Source: Neurospora intermedia (lineage: Eukaryota > Ascomycota > Sordariomycetes > Sordariales > Sordariaceae). Taken from it: a DNA stretch of 64,000 nt. Below the pieces are notes generated by a model, which was not told the origin of the DNA, ran no database searches, and saw only the letters and a list, made by a program, of their open reading frames with translations. Shown here one piece after another: positions 59,110 through 64,000 of this stretch. The stretch lies in contig BTPP01000001.1 in the NCBI GenBank assembly GCA_037102815.1, forward strand, positions 3,745,001 to 3,809,000. Reading direction: 5' to 3'. The translations under genes were made by a program, and so were the position numbers. The number at the start of each line of letters is the position of its first letter. The stretch's first letter is position 1.

Positions 59110-60130
59110 CTTGTTTTTGATATCGGCGAAGCGTGTAAGATCAGTTGCAAACAAAAGGTAAAAGGGATAGGTGAAGTTGATCAGAAGTTCATCTTATATA
59201 ACACGCAGGTTCTCGTTTACTTTATATCAAGCCAATACACACTATTCGACTGGACCGCACGGTTCACGATCGACTGGACGTCATGAACAACACAGCCGCG
59301 AGGGGGCAGAGGGGAATACCAGTATGCCGTACCAATCGCCGAGGGGAATTATACCCCGCGCCCCGCCTTTCCTCTTCTCCTTGGCTGGTTCCTGATGTAC
59401 ACTATGTGGTGCCGTCGGTCGGTCGGAGAAATGCCGGAGACTCGGGAACAGGCTCCATACCTCTATGTTAGGAACCAAAGTGAGCCGAGACAGGTAATCG
59501 CGACTGCCGTTCCGATCGGGGAACAAATCAACAACAACCCAAGGGATCAGAAAGCGGATGCCCGATACCGGTGACATATTAAGCGCCCGACAGCCGTGGT
59601 GCACTAGCTCTCAAACGTAGGTAGGTATTCTCAGCGTGGACAAAACGATTCAACGTAGCACAACTTGAACTGTTGAACGGCAGGCTTGTGATGTCAAGAC
59701 CAGCACATGGACTGAATATTGTGCACTGGGTGCAGTGGATTTGGCGGTACATAAAACCACTGTATCGATGTTGGGACGGGACTCGTTCCTTTCAGTTGTT
59801 ACATTATTACATACGGTGATGTCGCAAGTGGGGTTGCAGCAGTGGATCGATCTCGAGGTCAGGTGGGTCTCTCTCCAGCTGCATGCTTCGCTGGTGGATC
59901 CTTCTGTCATGGAACAGCCCGGAGCCCCCGTCGCTGACCTAGGTGGTGGACGCACGAGCCCCATCAGCTAAGTGGGTACAAATCTCTTATCTTATCCGAT
60001 GTGTGGGGAAATTTTTTGCAACATCGGACATTGAATCCATCAGGGACCAGCATCATCTGCCCAACCTTAACACTGGCTGAAGCAGTGCAAGAAGACATTT
60101 CAGGACAGCAAGAAGCCTGAAACATTTACG
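59110..60130. promoter_or_regulatory. divergent region, cyanase / nucleolar protein gene
   Basis: About 1 kb holding promoters of both genes. It has a TACCTCTATG motif at 59458-59467 and a GTAGGTAGGT motif at 59617-59626. A 78-codon plus frame at 59735-59971 is not supported as a gene. Confidence 0.45.
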
Positions 60131-61154
60131 ATGCCTCACAAACACACTCGCCGTGAGAAGGACCTGTCGACGTAAGCAAACCAAGGCGTGTTATACGATC
60201 AATTGACGGATACCTGACTTCCGACACAGCTTCGACCTTCCCCCAACTCAAATTGCGAAGCCGCTCCCGCCCACGACGATTTCCAAGAAGAAACAGCCTG
60301 TACAAAAGAAAAACACCGATGGCATCCAGAAGACTTCGTCCAAAAGGAAACGAGCACCTGAAACTCAGGATGCGCCGCGCGCCTTCAAGCGTCTGATGGC
60401 TTTTGCCGAAGGAAGGAAGCCGCGTTCCGGGCTCGACAATGGCGCACCGCCACCCAGCAAGAAGGCCAAGAAAAAGGCAGCTGCTGCCGCCGCCGCCGCC
60501 GCTTCCAACGAGACGCCCGCTCCTGAGAAAGAACCAGAATCAAAGCCCGAGCTCAAGATCCGACCAGGCGAGAAGCTTTCCGAGTTCAGTCAGCGTGTAG
60601 ACGCCGCGCTACCCATCAGTGGTTTGGTGAACAACAAGGCCAAGAACGGCAAGGACCCGCTCGGTCTCAAGATTTGGCGAACGAGGAAGGAGATGAAGAT
60701 GCACAAGCTTTACGACGAATGGAGGGTACAAGACGCCAAGATCAAGGAGAAGAGAGAGGAAGAGCTGGAAGAGCTGGAAGAGAAGGAGATGGAGGAGGAG
60801 TCTATGGGCGTCACTTGGAAGCTGAACATGGAAGCGGGGAAGAAAAAGAAGAAGGGTAAAAAGGGCTCTAGATACCTTGGCGAGTCTAAGGAGAAGGAGG
60901 ATGATCCGTGGGAGGAAATCAAGAAGAAGCGAGGTGAGGCCAAGGTCGGTCTCAACGAAGTGGCGGATGCTCCTCCCGAGTTGAAGATTCCTAGCAAGAA
61001 ATTGCTTGTCGGCGGAGCGACGGTCGATGTCGAGGGAATCCCCAAGGCTGCGGGAAGTTTACGGCAGCGTGAGGAGCTACAAAAGGTCCGTGAAGACGTG
61101 GTGGCACAATACCGCAAGCTTATGGCTGAGCGGAGACCTAATACGCTCGTATAG
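60131..61154 (+). CDS. lysine/glutamate-rich protein, probably nucleolar
   Basis: Exons 60131-60171 and 60230-61154 give 321 aa; the 58-nt intron (GTAAGC...CTGAC...CACAG) splits a Thr codon (DLS-T-FDLPP). The N-terminus MPHKHTRREKDLST and PPTQIAKPLP, then PRAFKRLMAFAEGRK, look like a conserved fungal family. An Ala run (about residues 113-121), basic clusters (KKAKKKA, KKKKKGKKGSRY) and long charged helices rich in Glu and Lys follow. The composition suits a nucleolar or ribosome-biogenesis factor, and the short RAFKRLM-like motif recalls CCDC137-type proteins, but neither is proven. I cannot name the function. The splice and frame are well supported. Confidence 0.8.
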
Positions 61155-62173
61155 CTAGGCGGAGGCGGTTAGGCGGATTGGGTAATGGCTTGCATTTCAA
61201 TGGAGTCCTGTATGGTAGCACCAAACGTTGGCATGCATCTGATAAGGTTTACAAGGAGCGTAATCAAATTCTTTGCAGGGTAATGCTACAACACGAAGGG
61301 ATATTGACCAACCGCGCGCTGCTGGCTTAGGTTTGGATGTAGTGGTCAAATTAGGTATTCCTTTGTGGTAGCCTGGGTGGTGCATTTGATGGTGGCCGAC
61401 GGGAGTGCTATGACATCCCAATTCGGTGGGTGCAGTCACCTGCCAAAACTTGTCATGTCGGGGACAAGAAGTGGAAGCTGAGTGAAATGAGCACTACCTA
61501 CCCCCAGGTACCTGGTACCTACTCGTCATTCGTCATCGACACTCGCAATCGGGAAATGGCAAGAGCATTACACTTGCAACTCACAAACGTCGGGAGCTTC
61601 CTCCAATTGCTTCACACCCTAGTAAACAACATAGAAATAAAATAAAATAAAATAAAATAAAAAGAATTCAAAAATTAGCGGAGGAGAAAGGAAAAAGAGA
61701 GAAAAGGAAAAAATCATTCCCCCACACAACAACGGACCCGACGGACCTGGACCTGGCCAGAAGTTGCGAAACGGAAAGTGCCCATTGCTCTAACAACCTA
61801 GAAATTTTCAATTGCCCCTCGTCTGCGACTGCCATCTTATCTCCATCTACTGCTCGTCCCCCTCCATTCACTTGTACCGACAGAAACTCGAAACAGCGGC
61901 ATTCCTTTCCACTTTGCACGGATCCAGTTTGATCATAACCAAAGTCCCTAAAAAAAAAAAAGAGGAGAAAACAAAATACTGCCCTGGTCGCACTCGAAGC
62001 GAGATCCTTTCCACCCAAAGCGACACCACCAAGAAATCTACCGCTCGCCGCTACCACCTAGCGAAAAAATTGCATCGCGAGAGATCTTCGGTTCGAGCCC
62101 CAGCATCAAACTTTCCACCATCCTTTTTTTATCGCCTCATGCCGACCGTCATGCACCACGGTTCTCACTCATT
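61155..62173. promoter_or_regulatory. intergenic, upstream of TFC3
   Basis: About 1 kb with the TFC3 promoter and leader. An (AAAAT)n repeat lies at 61635-61663 and a 12-bp perfect palindrome built on GGTACC at 61504-61515. From about 61690 the sequence looks like a leader rich in A and C. No gene is seen. Confidence 0.45.
61635..61663. repeat. (AAAAT)n pentanucleotide microsatellite
   Basis: About five tandem AAAAT units, roughly 510-540 nt upstream of the TFC3 start codon. Confidence 0.85.
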
Positions 62174-64000
62174 ATGAGCGGCGTCGGTCTCGAGGTTTTG
62201 CTCGAGGGTCTCATCCCCGAGATCGCCTATTCCGGAGAGACAGGTGAGTTCTTTTCAATTCCCCGTTTTTCATCCTCATTCACCTCCATATCTCCAGCCA
62301 AGAATCTCGATTCTCTTACACCAATATCCCGCCGCGCTATCGCCCCCTTGTCAACAAAAATTACAAGACTTGCATAAGCTTGCGCTGCTCTTGTTTGCAG
62401 TCAACCTGAGGGTGTTCTGTCGCAGACAAGTAGAAACGCAAAGTGATGCAACTTTGAGATGGACTTGAATACTGACTCGGTTTGATATTGCAAAAGGCGT
62501 GTCTGTCTCTGCACTGCTGAAAATTGTCCGTCAGTATCACAACACTCTCGACGCACGGCAAGATGCAACTTCAGGAGAAGATATCGCTGCTGTGGCGGCG
62601 CAAATCACACAGAAAGATGAAGAGAAGCTCGATGAAAGCTCATTCTCACCGGCCGAGATGGTATCGGCTCGCTGGGCCTGGGATTGGCTGCGAACCCGAC
62701 CCCAAATCTTGATCAACAAGAATAAGCGCTACAACAAGCTTGAGCTACAAGAAGTTCTCGCTCTACCGGAAGCCGCTGAGAGCAATGGAGCAGAAGTCGA
62801 TGGCGAGCCTGCCGACATTTCCAAAGAACCCGCACCAAAAGCAAAACAGTCGGCGTCCAAGCTCAGCAAAGCAGCTGCTTCTCATCAGAAAGCCTCCAAA
62901 TCGAGATCTAAAAAGGCGTTACTTACTATTCGGCCTCGAATCTACCCTGCCGAAGACCTTGTTTGGCAGACTCTTACTCGCCATGGTGTAGACTACAAGA
63001 GAGTCCCCGTTCTTGAATGGAAGTGTTTGCTTGGCATTGCATCTGTTAGAGACAAAGGCATTTTGCAGAGCGACCTTCGAAGATTAGTGGATCAGGATAA
63101 GCGCTCCCTTCCCAAGCGAACCGATTCCCTTGCCAGGAAAGGCTACATCGCAAAGCGGACCATAGTAGTGTCCAAGATGAAAACTAGCAAGCTCTGGCTT
63201 ATCGACTTCGCGCCCCCCATTCTGGAGACTGAGACTGGTGGTCTTGACTTGTCAGTCGAGACGCTTACCAAGGACCTGGAGCCCGTCACCTGGCATGATC
63301 GATGGACTAGGGATAACATCGACATGGAGGCTTTCGCTCGAACCTTCGTCGGCGTTGTCAAGGCATGGCAAGTCATTCGCTATGCCGATTTGAGGTCCAA
63401 GATGGGCGTCGTAGGGAAACACTGGCAGATGAAAACCCTTGCCAAGAACTGTCAACGTATCGTTGACTTGGGTGTTCTCAAGTACACCGCTGCCACCTTT
63501 CCTGGCGCACGTAAAGTCTTCAAGGACTGTCTCAAGTTCATAAGAGACCCAACAGACGAGGAATGGGAAAAGTTTCTTGCCACAGGCAAGAAGACATCGC
63601 TCTATTCGGATGCCACACGCCATCGGGAGCCCAAACCTAATGCGCTGGCCCTCTTCGGAAAAGCCACCAAAGCCGATGAGGCCGCGAAAAATGAGCCCAA
63701 GCCCAAGCGTCGCCGTATCTTCCCTGGCTGGACTCCAGAGAAGCCCCTTGCTCAAAATGTATTTGAAGTGATACAAAGCGCAGGCCCAGCAGGAGCCTCG
63801 AATCCCCAGGTCAGCGTTGCCACGGTCGGATACGCCTTCCGCCGATACATGGCAAGCCACTTAACCAAGGTCGCTGAAACGCAGCAACCACCGCACCTCA
63901 AGCATTTTCAAGTTGTAAGCAGACTGGAGAGGAAAGGGAAGACTTCTGCCTACATGTTTTCTGTGGCAAACCCAGCTGCTGAAGATGATACCGAAGACAC
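62174..64000 (+). CDS. TFC3: TFIIIC B-block-binding subunit TFC3 (partial, runs off the window)
   Basis: Largest subunit of transcription factor TFIIIC (tau138/Sfc3), which binds the B box of tRNA genes and helps recruit TFIIIB and Pol III. Exon 1 is 62174-62243; exon 2 starts at 62497 and stays open to the window end, giving about 524 residues. The 253-nt intron has GTGAGT, a TACTGAC branch site and an AAAAG acceptor, and splits a Gly codon (SGET-G-VSVSALL). The N-terminus MSGVGLEVLLEGLIPEIAYSG fits the family. The B-block winged helix is at about residues 230-305 (RVPVLEWKCLLGIASVRDKG, SDLRRLVDQDKRSLPKRTDSLARKGYI as positions 62998-63140). The rest of the protein lies outside the window. 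Confidence 0.9.

Noticed and set aside
60365-61117. minus-strand Ser/Phe-rich frames
   Set aside because: They are antisense to the Lys/Glu-rich gene at 60131-61154.
1-64000. Transposons, RIP-mutated repeats, CRISPR arrays, viral insertions
   Set aside because: No transposase or reverse transcriptase motifs, long terminal repeats, extended AT-rich TpA-dense blocks or regularly spaced repeats are visible.

Overview
This window looks like nuclear DNA of a filamentous ascomycete (Pezizomycotina), most likely a Sordariomycete. The reasons are the short introns (mostly 51-79 nt) with GTAAGT/GTATGT-like donors, CTAAC/CTGAC branch sites and CAG/TAG acceptors; a gene set with samB/Mub1, a Zn2Cys6 regulator, cyanase and a fungal-type UreD; and long, CT-rich, gene-free spacers. 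The lineage is inferred from how the proteins look, not from a search. I annotate seventeen protein genes. I recognised no tRNA, rRNA, CRISPR array or intact transposon.

Layout: a B-type cyclin (434-2750, -), then a gene-poor stretch; a Zn2Cys6 regulator (9869-11746, +), then another gene-poor stretch; RNA polymerase III subunit RPC4 (16361-17963, -) divergent from ureD (18602-19594, +); the cohesin subunit Scc3 (20456-24418, +) convergent with the telomere protein Pot1 (24801-27080, -), which is divergent from importin alpha (28453-30413, +); a cystinosin-like transporter (31542-32522, +) convergent with samB/MUB1 (34877-36745, -). After about 4.7 kb without a clear gene come a two-helix membrane protein of unknown role (41469-42869, -) divergent from a ZRG17 zinc transporter (44063-46117, +); MGM1 dynamin (46858-49808, -); DUG3 glutamine amidotransferase (51794-53514, +) convergent with EBP2 (54309-55752, -); cyanase (58506-59109, -); a lysine-rich, probably nucleolar protein (60131-61154, +); and the first ~524 codons of the TFIIIC B-block subunit TFC3 (62174 to the window end, +).

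The genes are housekeeping functions and do not form one pathway. Loose themes are chromosome and cell-cycle biology (cyclin B, Scc3, Pot1), Pol III transcription (RPC4, TFC3), ribosome biogenesis (EBP2 and perhaps 60131-61154) and nitrogen release from small molecules (UreD for urease, cyanase, and DUG3 for glutathione). No gene cluster of the secondary-metabolism, defence or mobile-element kind is visible.

I did not find a convincing new biological system. The points most worth a second look are a dispersed 10-14 bp motif around TACCTCTATG, the large gene-free spacers, a non-canonical cyclin destruction box, a frame-preserving intron in MGM1, an unresolved 5' end of pot1, and a conserved-looking membrane module of unknown function at 41469-42869.
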